16,964 bases of DNA from JBBDWJ01 sp040902925 (GTDB taxonomy: Bacteria; Acidobacteriota; Terriglobia; Bryobacterales; UBA6623): positions 1 through 16,964 of the forward strand of contig JBBDWJ010000251.1 in the NCBI GenBank assembly GCA_040902925.1. Reading direction: 5' to 3'. Made by a program: the position numbers and the translations under genes. This document shows, one piece after another, positions 1 through 7,640 of the stretch. Within the stretch, counting starts at the first letter, position 1, and every line of letters starts with the position of its first letter. The notes beneath the pieces are model-generated. The model did no database searches, had not been told where the DNA came from, and saw only the letters and a list, made by a program, of their open reading frames with translations.

Positions 1-719
1 TCGGAGATGAAATAGAGCGTGCCGCCGGGCGACCATTGCGGCTGAAAAATCGATTCGTCCACGCCGCCGGCGACTAGTCGCGGATCGCCCAGAGCGCCGT
101 TGGGAAGGATCTCGGCAACGCGCAGTTCGGAGCCGTCCCAGGGCATGTTGGGGTGCCGCCATTCGAGCCAGCACAGCCGCGTTCCGTCGGGGCTGAGGCG
201 CGGGTCCGAATAAAAATCGGCGCCAGAGGCTAGAACGGTTTGACCGCGATCCCCGGAAAGGTCGATCGCGACAACCGTGTTGACGGCTTCGCGGCCTGCT
301 TGGGTATGGTCCTCGCGGATGGCGATCAAGCGATTGCGGCGGTGGTCAACGATGCCGTCGGCGTACCGCCAGGCGGCCTCGGGCGTGATGGGCCGCGGCG
401 GGTCTCCCGGTGCAACGCTGTAGAGACGCTGATCGTTGAAGTTCGTAAAGAAAACTGTTGCGCCAGCGAGCCAAAACCCGCCGCCGCCGTATTCGTGAAC
501 CCTTGTGCGCGCGTTGAAGGGTTCCGGCGTTATTTCCTGGGTGGCTCCGTGGGGAGTCCTGCGCACGATGGCATAGCGGCCTGCTTCGCGCGGCCGCCCT
601 TCGGTCCAATAGATGTCGTTACCGGAGACGGCGATCTGCCCTAGTCGAATCGATTCGGCTACGATCACCGCGGAAGTGATCGGCGATTTCCAAAACCCGT
701 ACTCGGCGGTTTGTGGCAT
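1..719 (-). CDS. S9 family prolyl oligopeptidase-like peptidase, N-terminal part (runs off window)
   Basis: This is the first 239 codons of a minus-strand gene starting at ATG 719; the rest lies beyond position 1. The protein starts MPQTAEYGFWKSPIT, matching the YGxWxSPIT opening of acylaminoacyl/dipeptidyl peptidases of family S9. It continues with VHEYGGGGFW, WRYADG and DPRLSPDGTRLCWLEW, which are typical of the beta-propeller domain that gates the active site in this family. The catalytic alpha/beta-hydrolase domain (Ser-Asp-His) would lie outside the window, so activity cannot be checked. I see no signal peptide, so a cytoplasmic peptide-degrading role is likely. The gene lies 82 bp downstream of the phosphofructokinase on the same strand and may be cotranscribed. 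A TolB-like or non-catalytic propeller protein is possible but less likely given the N-terminal motif. Confidence 0.85.
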   Translation of the reverse strand, partial: MPQTAEYGFWKSPITSAVIVAESIRLGQIAVSGNDIYWTEGRPREAGRYAIVRRTPHGATQEITPEPFNARTRVHEYGGGGFWLAGATVFFTNFNDQRLYSVAPGDPPRPITPEAAWRYADGIVDHRRNRLIAIREDHTQAGREAVNTVVAIDLSGDRGQTVLASGADFYSDPRLSPDGTRLCWLEWRHPNMPWDGSELRVAEILPNGALGDPRLVAGGVDESIFQPQWSPGGTLYFIS

Positions 720-801
720 GAGTTACTCGGAATGTTAACGAGGGAACCACCAGGGTAGCACCTCGCCCACACCAGGAATGGCCGGCTGCCCGCGTGTAAT
801 T

Positions 802-2100
802 TTACGCGCCGAACCGCGACGGCTGCCCGGTCGCTTCGAGCACTGCCGCCCACAACTCGTTCTCTTCCCGCATGCGCTTCTTGCTGCTCACCACCATTTC
901 GATCGGCACATAGACGAAGTGGTTCTGCCAAAAGCCGACGATCAAGTCGGTCTTGCCGGCCATGGCTGCGTGGACGGCATTCCGCCCGAGTTGGTCGCAC
1001 AACAGACTGTCGCCTGTGTTGGCCGGGGTGCTGCGAATCAAGTAGCTCGGGTCGATGTAGCGCAGCACGATCGGGACGCCCTCGCGGCAGAAATATTCCT
1101 GGATACGCTCCTTGAGGAACATCCCTATGTCGCGGTGTTTACGGTTTCCAGAAGCGTCGTATTCCGCCGGCCCGCTTTCGAGCAGATCCTGCCCGGCGCC
1201 CTCGGCGACGACAATCACCGCGTGCTTGCGGGCAAGGATCCTTTGTTTCAGATGCGGCAGGAAGCCGCCTTCTCCTTCGAGGCGAAACGGCACCTCGGGA
1301 ATCAGTGTGTAGTTGACCTCCTGGCTGGCGACGGTGGCTCCGGCGGCGATGAAGCCGGCGTCCCGGCCCATCAGCTTGACGAGACTGATGCCGTTGGGCG
1401 AAGCCTTAGCCTCGGCGTGAGCGCCGTCAAGCGCCTCCCGCGCCTTCTCGACAGCGGTAATGTATCCAAACGACTGCCACACGAAGCTGATGTCGTTGTC
1501 GATGGTTTTAGGTATCCCCACGATCGAGAGCCGCAACTTGCGGCGCGCGCTCTCCTCGCAGATCGCGTGCGCCCCGCGTAACGTGCCGTCGCCGCCGACG
1601 CAGAACAGCATGTTGATTCCTTCGCGATCGAGGAAGTCGACCATGATGGTGGGATTCTGCGGCCCACGCGAGGACCCTAACAACGTTCCACCCAGTTTGT
1701 GAATGTGCTCGACGGCTTCGGTGCTCAACGGAAGCAGCGCATGGCCATAGGCGGGGTTGAGCCCCTGGTATCCATTCCGTATGCCCATCACGGTCTTGAC
1801 GCCGTAGTGGTGGAAGAGCTCGAAGAAAACCGAGCGAATGACGTTGTTGAGGCCCGGGCACAACCCGCCACAGGTGACGATCGCGGCTCGAACGTTCTCA
1901 GGGTGGAAAAAGATCCGCCGCCGGGGCCCGGCCTTTTCGAGGGACACCTCGGTATCAAGGGGCTCCTCGGGCGTGAAGTCGATGCGGTACAGCAAGCGCG
2001 CCGCATCAGGCACGAAGTGGCCGCCACGGCGCGAGCTGAGCGGCGACTCGATGGTACGGTCGCCGAGGTTTGGAACTTCGAGTTGTTGACGTGTCAGCAT
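802..2100 (-). CDS. pfkA: 6-phosphofructokinase, ATP-type by active-site signature
   Basis: This 432-residue protein phosphorylates fructose 6-phosphate to fructose 1,6-bisphosphate in glycolysis. Visible motifs are GGLCPGLNNVIR (78-89), GGDGT (169-173), PKTIDND (197-203, with catalytic Asp201), MGRDAG (244-249) and PEVPF (268-272). In this superfamily Gly at the GGDG position (Gly172) goes with ATP use and Asp with pyrophosphate use. Lys in PKTIDND (Lys198) is usual in PPi enzymes but also occurs in ATP-using plant and trypanosomatid enzymes. The combination here suggests an ATP enzyme of that atypical branch. The N-terminal extension of about 70 residues before the first nucleotide-binding motif also fits that branch and is absent from the E. 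coli-type enzyme of about 320 residues. The start ATG at 2100 is preceded by a purine-rich GAGAGAG. Family assignment is firm; phosphoryl donor is inferred. Confidence 0.93.
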   Translation of the reverse strand: MLTRQQLEVPNLGDRTIESPLSSRRGGHFVPDAARLLYRIDFTPEEPLDTEVSLEKAGPRRRIFFHPENVRAAIVTCGGLCPGLNNVIRSVFFELFHHYGVKTVMGIRNGYQGLNPAYGHALLPLSTEAVEHIHKLGGTLLGSSRGPQNPTIMVDFLDREGINMLFCVGGDGTLRGAHAICEESARRKLRLSIVGIPKTIDNDISFVWQSFGYITAVEKAREALDGAHAEAKASPNGISLVKLMGRDAGFIAAGATVASQEVNYTLIPEVPFRLEGEGGFLPHLKQRILARKHAVIVVAEGAGQDLLESGPAEYDASGNRKHRDIGMFLKERIQEYFCREGVPIVLRYIDPSYLIRSTPANTGDSLLCDQLGRNAVHAAMAGKTDLIVGFWQNHFVYVPIEMVVSSKKRMREENELWAAVLEATGQPSRFGA

Positions 2101-2411
2101 CTCTCTCTACTGTAATCGGGATGCAGCCTCAACTACAGCTTCGGACACGCCGAGCAAGCCTAGCACGCCTGGTTGGAAGAACTCGAGAGCCTTTTGATGG
2201 GCTTCCTGGCCGGTTACCTCTCTGAGGAAGCAGAATCCTTCGCGACCCGCTGCTGCTTCCGCCCCAAAGCTGTCTCCGGCCGCCCGCCGTCATGGGGCCC
2301 CACAAACCCCTTTCCCGTAACATCGATCACTCCGCGGAGGTCTACAGATTCTCAATAGTAGGCATCTTCGGGGTTGCGGAGAGACCGTCCCGACGAGCCT
2401 GCGGTGTGTTT
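2101..2411. other. Intergenic region between divergent pfk and amidohydrolase operon
   Basis: This 311-bp stretch separates two divergently transcribed genes and must hold promoters for both. I see no convincing -35/-10 pair, riboswitch or strong hairpin. Short open frames on both strands here have no recognisable domain and an arginine/serine-rich composition typical of chance frames. The amidohydrolase frame is open upstream to an ATG at 2292, but the extra 40 residues do not resemble the family. Confidence 0.5.
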
Positions 2412-3197
2412 ATGAGATCGCTCTCCGTAGTCAACATCGAAATGGGTGACAGTCCATTGGTGGGTGCCGCGATTCACGACGGCCATGCGGTGCGCCGGGA
2501 AGTCGCCGACTTGCTATGTATCGACGAAGCCACACGGCTGCGCGAAGAAGATCCTCATACGGCGTCGCTTTCCGCAGTGGCGCCGACTCGCATCGTGGGG
2601 CTGACTTCGCGCTTCGAAGTGGACCTCAACCGGCCGCGAGACAAAGCCGTCTACCTTGTACCCGACGATTGCTGGGGCCTCAAAATCTGGAAATCGCCGC
2701 CCGCGGAGGATCTGGTGGCGCGCTCGCTGCAGGAGTATGACGACTCGTACGGGGCCGTCTTTGACGCCCTTGCCGATGTCGCCTGGCGCCATGGGCGATT
2801 CGTTGTTTTCGATGTGCACTCGTATAACCACCAACGCGGCGGGCCCGGCTCCGCGTGTGCTCCGGCGTCGGAGAACCCGGAAGTGAATGTCGGTACCGGC
2901 TCGATGGACCGCGAGCGCTGGGGCCGTCTCGCCGACCGCTTCATTGCCGGCCTGCGGCAGTTCGATTACAAGGGGCGGCATCTCGATGTCCGCGAGAACG
3001 TGAAGTTTCAGGGCGGAAATTTTTCACGCTGGATTCACAAAAAGTTTCCTGGGCAGGGCGTCGCATTGGCGATCGAATTCAAGAAGTGTTTCATGAACGA
3101 GTGGACGGGAGAGGCCGATCGCAGGCAGTTGCAATGCCTGCGCCAGGCGTTGGAATCGACCTGCGCCGGCGTGCTCGAAGAGCTTGATCGATCGTGA
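2412..3197 (+). CDS. N-formylglutamate amidohydrolase (FGase/HutG-like) family protein
   Basis: This 261-residue protein belongs to the zinc-dependent N-formylglutamate amidohydrolase family, whose known members release formate from N-formyl-L-glutamate in histidine breakdown. Seen in sequence: SPLVGAAIHDGH (14-25, candidate zinc His22), REEDP (44-48, acidic ligand region), SRFEVDLNRPRD (66-77, the family's D-x-NR motif), FDVHSYNH (133-140, the DxHS motif with His136) and a conserved IEFKK tail segment. The frame is open to an ATG at 2292; I chose ATG 2412 because family homology begins just after it, and ATG 2442 is also possible. No Shine-Dalgarno is clear. There is no hut gene nearby. Its stop codon overlaps the next gene's start (GTGA), so it is the first gene of a three-gene operon, and the real substrate is probably an N-acyl or peptide compound made or handled by that operon. 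Confidence 0.85.
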   Translation: MRSLSVVNIEMGDSPLVGAAIHDGHAVRREVADLLCIDEATRLREEDPHTASLSAVAPTRIVGLTSRFEVDLNRPRDKAVYLVPDDCWGLKIWKSPPAEDLVARSLQEYDDSYGAVFDALADVAWRHGRFVVFDVHSYNHQRGGPGSACAPASENPEVNVGTGSMDRERWGRLADRFIAGLRQFDYKGRHLDVRENVKFQGGNFSRWIHKKFPGQGVALAIEFKKCFMNEWTGEADRRQLQCLRQALESTCAGVLEELDRS

Positions 3198-4438
3198 GAA
3201 TTCGCCCGCGACATCCATCAAAAGCGCCGGCCCGCCGCGATCGCGGCAGGGATCGGGCGGTTGCATCGTTGCCGCCCGGCGCGGCGCTCGTGGATGAACG
3301 GCTTTCCGAGCTGTCAGGCGATTTTGATTTCCTGCTTTGCGTCACCCCGGTCAACCTCGAACAGGCCTGGACTGAATTTCGAGCGAGCCGCTACCGGCAA
3401 GAACCCGGCTTTGTTTATCGTCCGCTGCCGGACAATCTCGCCGGGCGGAGCCAAGCCCTGCAGGAACTTCCGCTCGACGGCGTCGAAGATCCGGTGCTTT
3501 GCGAACTGCTCAGCGAGAAGCGCGACGAACTGGAGCGCCGTACGGAACTGGTCGCCCTCCGCGGTTCTCCGAAGTTTCGCCTCGGCGCGCTGCGGCACTA
3601 CGGCGCCGTCGACGAAGAGTTGCGAGGACTCGCGGAGGAGCTCCGCCGGAACACGGAAAAATGCGCGCGCACGCCGGCTAACGAGAAATGCCTGGACGCT
3701 CACGATCTGGCGCAGTGTGTCCGCAAAGAGCTGCAACGCTACCGCGAGGAGTATCCGGGGTTTCCGGTCACCGTCGAGATCAGGGACGACATTACGGCGG
3801 GCATGATGGTGTCGCGCGACCGGCTGTTAATTTCGCGAACGGTGCGCCTCCGCGAATCGCGCGTCTACGCTTTGTTGGAGCACGAAGTCGGCACCCATCT
3901 GGTGACCTACTACAACGGCGCCTGCCAGCCGTTCAAGCAACTCCGTTTCGGATTGGCCGGTTACGAGGCGCTGCAGGAAGGGCTGGCGACTTTGGCGGAG
4001 TTTGTCGCCGGCGGTCTGGAGCCGAAGCACATGCGGAAGCTTGCTGCGCGCGTGGCGGCGGTGGTTTCGATGTCCGGTGGGGCGTCGTTTGCGGAGACGT
4101 TCGCTCTGATGCGCGATGGCTGGAGTTTTTCCACGCGGGATTCGTTTCACATCACGATCCGCGTCTATCGCGGCGGCGGCTTGACCAAGGACGCCATTTA
4201 CCTGAAAGGGCTGCGCAACCTGCTGCAGCATCTCGCCGCATCACCCGATCTCGAGCCGCTTCTCGTGGGCAAGGTGGCTCTTTCGCACTTGCCGCTGTTG
4301 CACGATCTGCGCCAGCGCGGCCTGATTGAGAAGCCGCGTGCATTACCGCGTTACTGGACGGAATTTGAGACCCGCGAGCGCCTGGAACACTGCGCCTCGT
4401 TGACTCTTTCGCAATTGCTTGGGGAGGTACGATCTTGA
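3194..4438 (+). CDS. DUF1704 / QEGLA-motif zinc metallopeptidase (MATCAP-related)
   Basis: This 414-residue protein starts at GTG 3194, overlapping the preceding stop by four bases (GTGA), which suggests translational coupling. It has the metallopeptidase signature HEVGTH (His230, Glu231, His235) and the diagnostic GYEALQEGLA (256-265), whose Glu262 is the expected third zinc ligand. FHITIRVYRGGG (319-330) is another family-conserved segment. Databases call the bacterial family 'flavohemoglobin expression-modulating QEGLA motif protein'. Eukaryotic relatives (MATCAP/TMCP, KIAA0895-like) are carboxypeptidases that remove the C-terminal tyrosine of tubulin. All expected zinc-site residues are present, so an active peptidase is likely, and removal of a C-terminal residue is a reasonable inference. 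There is no signal peptide or membrane segment, so it should act in the cytoplasm. The substrate is unknown; the ligase encoded next could make it. Confidence 0.88.
   Translation: MRIRPRHPSKAPARRDRGRDRAVASLPPGAALVDERLSELSGDFDFLLCVTPVNLEQAWTEFRASRYRQEPGFVYRPLPDNLAGRSQALQELPLDGVEDPVLCELLSEKRDELERRTELVALRGSPKFRLGALRHYGAVDEELRGLAEELRRNTEKCARTPANEKCLDAHDLAQCVRKELQRYREEYPGFPVTVEIRDDITAGMMVSRDRLLISRTVRLRESRVYALLEHEVGTHLVTYYNGACQPFKQLRFGLAGYEALQEGLATLAEFVAGGLEPKHMRKLAARVAAVVSMSGGASFAETFALMRDGWSFSTRDSFHITIRVYRGGGLTKDAIYLKGLRNLLQHLAASPDLEPLLVGKVALSHLPLLHDLRQRGLIEKPRALPRYWTEFETRERLEHCASLTLSQLLGEVRS
4423..4427 (+). promoter_or_regulatory. Shine-Dalgarno fixing the TTG start of the ATP-grasp gene
   Basis: GGAGG sits seven bases before TTG 4435 and inside the end of the preceding gene. 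It supports the unusual TTG start, whose last two bases form part of the upstream TGA stop (TTGA overlap). Confidence 0.75.
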
Positions 4439-5484
4439 GAATCGCTTTCGTCGTCAACGACATCATGACCGAAGACGCCGGCTACACGACAATCCGGCTG
4501 GCGATGTCGGCAACCAACATGGGCCATGAAGCATGGCTGCTCAGTGTCGCCGATTTCGTGTACGACCCGTCGGGTGAAATCTATGCCCATGCGCGCTGCG
4601 TTCCGAAGGAGAAAACGTACCGCTCGACAAAGACTTATCTGAGCGAGATCCAGGGGGATAAATGCTGCTCCGAACGCTTGCGGCTTGACGACGTCGATAT
4701 CATGATGCTGCGCAACGACCCGGCCGAAGACATCACGGAGCGGCCCTGGGCGCAGACCAGCGGCATCTTGTTTGGCGAACTCGCTGTGCAGCGCGGCGTG
4801 ATCGTCGTCAATGACCCGGTGCATCTGGGAAGCGCCATCAACAAGACCTACTTTCAGCATTTCCCCGAGCAGGTCCGCCCCAAGACTTGCATCAGCCGCA
4901 ACGTGGAAGAGATCAAGCAGTTCATCGACGCGCAGAAAGGGTCGGCGGTCGTAAAACCGTTGCAGGGTTCGGGCGGGCACGGCGTATTTCTGGTAAAGCC
5001 CGACGGCAAGCCGAATCTGAACCAGATGATCGAGGCCGTCACGCGCGACGGCTACGCGATCGTGCAGGAATATCTGCCCGCGGCCGCAAAAGGCGACATC
5101 CGGCTATTCGTCATGAACGGCCGCCCGCTGATGCACAAAGGCAAGATCGCCGCCTTCCGGCGCGTTTCCAAGAAAGGCGACATGCGCAGCAACTTGCATG
5201 CCGGCGGCTCGATCGTGAAAGCGCAGATCGACGACAACGCGCTCGAGCTGGCCGAGATGGTTCGCCCCAAGCTCGTACGGGACGGCATGTTCCTGGTCGG
5301 GCTGGACATCGTCAAAGATAAACTGATGGAGATCAATGTCTTCAGCCCGGGCGGACTCGGCAGCGCGCAGAAACTGTTAGACGTCGATTTCACCGAGCGC
5401 GTGATCGGGGCGCTCGAGCGGAAAGTGCAGTACAAACGTTACTATGGCGAGACCATCGACAACGTGCAGCTTGCGACCCTTTGA
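4435..5484 (+). CDS. GshB/RimK-like ATP-grasp ligase
   Basis: This 349-residue protein resembles prokaryotic glutathione synthetase (GshB). Like all ATP-grasp ligases it should activate a carboxylate as an acyl-phosphate and join it to an amine. Seen: an N-terminal pre-ATP-grasp domain with MMLRNDPAED (90-99, the counterpart of GshB MRKDPP); ATP-binding Lys174 with loop GSGGHG (178-183); Glu212; DIRLFV (221-226); RSNLHAGG (251-258); and metal ligands Asp291, Glu299 and Asn301 in MEINVFSPGG. All catalytic positions look intact. It starts at TTG 4435, overlapping the DUF1704 stop by four bases. No gamma-glutamylcysteine ligase (gshA) lies nearby, so glutathione synthesis is not indicated. The neighbours suggest it adds an amino acid or glutamyl-type group to a peptide or protein that the metallopeptidase or amidohydrolase then processes. 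Family is firm; substrate is unknown. Confidence 0.87.
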   Translation: MRIAFVVNDIMTEDAGYTTIRLAMSATNMGHEAWLLSVADFVYDPSGEIYAHARCVPKEKTYRSTKTYLSEIQGDKCCSERLRLDDVDIMMLRNDPAEDITERPWAQTSGILFGELAVQRGVIVVNDPVHLGSAINKTYFQHFPEQVRPKTCISRNVEEIKQFIDAQKGSAVVKPLQGSGGHGVFLVKPDGKPNLNQMIEAVTRDGYAIVQEYLPAAAKGDIRLFVMNGRPLMHKGKIAAFRRVSKKGDMRSNLHAGGSIVKAQIDDNALELAEMVRPKLVRDGMFLVGLDIVKDKLMEINVFSPGGLGSAQKLLDVDFTERVIGALERKVQYKRYYGETIDNVQLATL

Positions 5485-5507
5485 TATCCCGGATTTTTCT
5501 CCATCGT

Positions 5508-6278
5508 TCAGATTTTTCGTACTTGATCGACCGCGGATCGCAGCGCACTACGGTAGACGCCATGGTCGGCGCTAAAGGATATGACGTTATAGCCGAGGGG
5601 CATCCAGGCACGGGCTTGATCGAGATTGCCCGGCTGAATGCCGGCCGCTTTGCCGTGACGCTTGCAGGCCGCGACGACGGCGCTGATCGCCTTCACGAAA
5701 TCGGGATGGTCGAACTGGCCGACAATACCCATCGATTGCGTTAGGTCGAAGTGTCCGACCCACAGTACGTCGATGCCGGGCGTCGCGGCGATGGCGTCAA
5801 GATTTTCGAGCGCGGTGGTGCTTTCAATCTGCGCGATCATCACGTTGTTTTGGTTGGCCTCGCGCATGTAGGCGACGGGGTCGGGCGGCAGATAGTCGTT
5901 GTGTGAAGCGCCCAGGCCGAGGCCGCGCACGCCGCCGGGCGCGAAGCGCATGGCCCCCGCGATGGCGCGGGCCTCTTCGGGCGTGCGCACGTTCGGCGCC
6001 ATGATGCCGGCTGCCCCGGCATCCATGATGCGCGCGATGAAATGGTAGTCGTGTGCTGGAACGCGGACGATCGGCGTCACGGGCGTCGCTTTGAACCAGG
6101 CGAGCAAGTCGTTGACCGCGCCGATGCCGAAGCTGCTGTGCTCCATATCGATGAGCACGAAATCGACGCCCGCGCCTTCGACGATCTTGGCGATGCCCCG
6201 CGTGCTGAACTCCATGATCATGTGGCCGACCGGAATCTTTCCGGCGGTGAGCAGCTCGCGGATGCGGTTGGGTTTCAA
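5508..6278 (-). CDS. HpcH/HpaI-type aldolase (2-oxo acid aldolase family)
   Basis: This 256-residue protein belongs to the metal-dependent class II aldolases of the HpcH/HpaI family, which cleave 2-keto-4-hydroxy acids into pyruvate (or a related 2-oxo acid) and an aldehyde. Residues matching the HpaI active site are His47 in IDMEHSSFG, Arg72 in PIVRVP, metal ligand Glu152 in AQIES and metal ligand Asp178 in GHFDLTQSMG. The frame is open 49 codons further upstream, but that part overlaps the dehydrogenase and has low-complexity content. TTG 6278 has GGAGG five bases before it and begins the family's conserved sequence. That TTG overlaps the dehydrogenase stop by four bases (TTGA), so the two genes are coupled. 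The gene ends 23 bp from the convergent ATP-grasp gene. The natural substrate cannot be told from sequence; a sugar-acid or hydroxy-acid pathway is likely. Confidence 0.9.
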   Translation of the reverse strand: MKPNRIRELLTAGKIPVGHMIMEFSTRGIAKIVEGAGVDFVLIDMEHSSFGIGAVNDLLAWFKATPVTPIVRVPAHDYHFIARIMDAGAAGIMAPNVRTPEEARAIAGAMRFAPGGVRGLGLGASHNDYLPPDPVAYMREANQNNVMIAQIESTTALENLDAIAATPGIDVLWVGHFDLTQSMGIVGQFDHPDFVKAISAVVAACKRHGKAAGIQPGNLDQARAWMPLGYNVISFSADHGVYRSALRSAVDQVRKI

Positions 6279-7309
6279 GCGTTCCTCCAGGCCAGTTTGC
6301 GTTTGAACTCCGCCCCCTGCAGCACGCTCGGGTTCGCCGTGAAGTTGGGTGGATTTCCCTCGTAGATACGGCGCACGTTGCGGCAGGCCTCGAGACTGTT
6401 GTCGCGCAGCGATTCCTCGGTCCACGCCACGGAGTGCGGCGCGAGGATCACGTTGTCGAGTTGGAAGAGCGGGTTGTCATTGTCCGGCGGTTCCTTTTCG
6501 AAGACGTCGATGCCCGCGCCGGCGATGGCGCGTTTTTGCAACACCTCGGTGAGCGCCTTTTCGTCGACAATCGGACCACGCGCTGTGTTGACGAGATAAG
6601 CGGTGGGCTTCATCAGCGAAAGCGCCCGCGCATCGACCAGCCCTTGGGTATGTTCGTTCAGCGGTACGTTGATGGCCACGAAATCGCTCTGGCTCATGAC
6701 CGTGTCGAGATCGACGATTTCAATGCCCAGTTCGGCGGCGCGGTCCGGCCCGATGAAGGGGTCGAAAGCAAGCAGCCGCCCGAAGCCGATTCCTCGCGCC
6801 ATGCGAAACATCTCGCCGGCGATGTTGCCCGCGCCGATCGACCCCAGCGTGCGGCCTTCGACGCAGACGCCAATCTCGGAAAGGTTTTCGCGCCAGCGGC
6901 CCTCGCGCACGCGCCGGTCGAGCGCCGGCAAGTTTTTCGCCAGCGAAAAGATCAGCGCGTGGATGCCTTCGGCGACGGGGCGGCGAACGCCCGCTGGAGT
7001 AATCGCGATCGCGATGCCGTTTTCATTGCAGGCGGGGACGTCGATGCGGTCGTATCCCACGCCCCACCGCGCCAGGCAGGAAAGCCGCTTGACGCCGTTG
7101 AGGCTTTCCGCGGGGAAGTAGTATCCGAACACGATGATCGCATCGTAGGTGTCGATGACCTCGCGCTTGGCCGTGCCACCGGTATCGGGCATCCACTCGA
7201 ATTCCAAGCCTGGCAAAGGCTTCAGCGTTTGAGCGACGGCGTCATCAAGGACGTCGCTGGTGCGGGTACCCCAATCGGGGGTGAGTCCAACTCGGAATGT
7301 TTCTGACAT
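6275..7309 (-). CDS. D-isomer-specific 2-hydroxyacid dehydrogenase, NAD-binding
   Basis: This 344-residue enzyme interconverts a 2-hydroxy acid and a 2-oxo acid with NAD(P). Seen: substrate-domain segment RWGVGYDRIDVPACNENGI (81-99); Rossmann motif GSIGAGNIAG (156-165) with the third glycine of GxGxxG replaced by Ala164; Asp183 in AFDP, which favours NAD; catalytic Arg244 in NTARGPIVDE; Glu273 in DVFEKEP; and His292 in APHSVAW. The catalytic triad is complete. The frame extends upstream to 7582, but ATG 7309 begins the family homology and the upstream residues look non-coding. Its stop overlaps the aldolase start, so both are made from one mRNA. Together they could interconvert a hydroxy acid and its keto form and then cleave it, consistent with sugar-acid use. 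Exact substrate (glycerate, phosphoglycerate, gluconate or other) is undetermined. Confidence 0.92.
   Translation of the reverse strand: MSETFRVGLTPDWGTRTSDVLDDAVAQTLKPLPGLEFEWMPDTGGTAKREVIDTYDAIIVFGYYFPAESLNGVKRLSCLARWGVGYDRIDVPACNENGIAIAITPAGVRRPVAEGIHALIFSLAKNLPALDRRVREGRWRENLSEIGVCVEGRTLGSIGAGNIAGEMFRMARGIGFGRLLAFDPFIGPDRAAELGIEIVDLDTVMSQSDFVAINVPLNEHTQGLVDARALSLMKPTAYLVNTARGPIVDEKALTEVLQKRAIAGAGIDVFEKEPPDNDNPLFQLDNVILAPHSVAWTEESLRDNSLEACRNVRRIYEGNPPNFTANPSVLQGAEFKRKLAWRNA
6284..6288 (-). promoter_or_regulatory. Shine-Dalgarno fixing the TTG start of the aldolase gene
   Basis: GGAGG on the minus strand lies five bases before TTG 6278, within the 3' end of the dehydrogenase gene. It decides the start in favour of TTG 6278 over the longer frame beginning at ATG 6425. 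Confidence 0.75.
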
Positions 7310-7640
7310 AGACTTCCATTCGGTGCGCAGGTTCCCTTGCTGCAACGCGACACAAACGGACCATGGCGCGTCGCCGCGAACACAAGTTCGACTGTCGGGA
7401 ACCTGCCTAAGGTGAAACGGACATTCTACACGGAAAACGTGGTGGTCCGCAGACTGGCCGCCAGCGGTGGTGCGCGGACGCGCCGGCGGAATCCGGAAAC
7501 CGGGTTGGATCCGTGCGGATCGAGGATTGAACCGCGCTAGGAGCCTGCGTGTTCCGCCGCGAGCAGGAGCACGCGCCAGCATCCGGGCCGGTTTACAAAT
7601 CGACAGGAATATGAGAGGTTAGCGGGTAGCGGAGGTTCTC
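7310..7640. promoter_or_regulatory. Divergent intergenic region, dehydrogenase-aldolase operon / aldo-keto reductase
   Basis: This 331-bp gap separates divergent start codons, so promoters for both directions should lie here. A minus-strand TAGAAT at 7428-7423 is a possible -10, but no good -35 sits at the right distance. A widely spaced 10-nt inverted repeat lies within it (listed separately), as does a small GATCCG/CGGATC hairpin near 7508-7521. GGAGG at 7631-7635 is the ribosome site of the plus-strand gene. No coding potential is convincing. Confidence 0.4.
7327..7406. repeat. Separated 10-nt inverted repeat in the divergent promoter region
   Basis: GCAGGTTCCC at 7327-7336 is exactly complemented by GGGAACCTGC at 7397-7406, with 60 bases between. 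It lies just upstream of the dehydrogenase start. It could be a pair of operator half-sites or a long stem in the leader of the minus-strand mRNA. Function is inferred only from position and symmetry. Confidence 0.4.

Noticed and set aside
240..644. Plus-strand open frame of 134 codons
   Set aside because: It is the antisense of the S9 peptidase N-terminus, which has clear family motifs on the minus strand.
2292..2411. N-terminal extension of the amidohydrolase frame
   Set aside because: Forty extra residues do not resemble the family and no ribosome site precedes ATG 2292.
4435..5484. Calling the ATP-grasp gene gshB
   Set aside because: The fold matches GshB, but no gshA is nearby and the operon partners are not glutathione genes, so the symbol is not justified.
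6434..7306. Plus-strand open frame of 290 codons
   Set aside because: It mirrors the D-2-hydroxyacid dehydrogenase gene; its protein has no recognisable domain and the minus strand has the complete catalytic triad.
7310..7582. N-terminal extension of the dehydrogenase frame
   Set aside because: The extra 91 residues are Arg/Pro-rich and unlike the family; ATG 7309 begins the homologous region.
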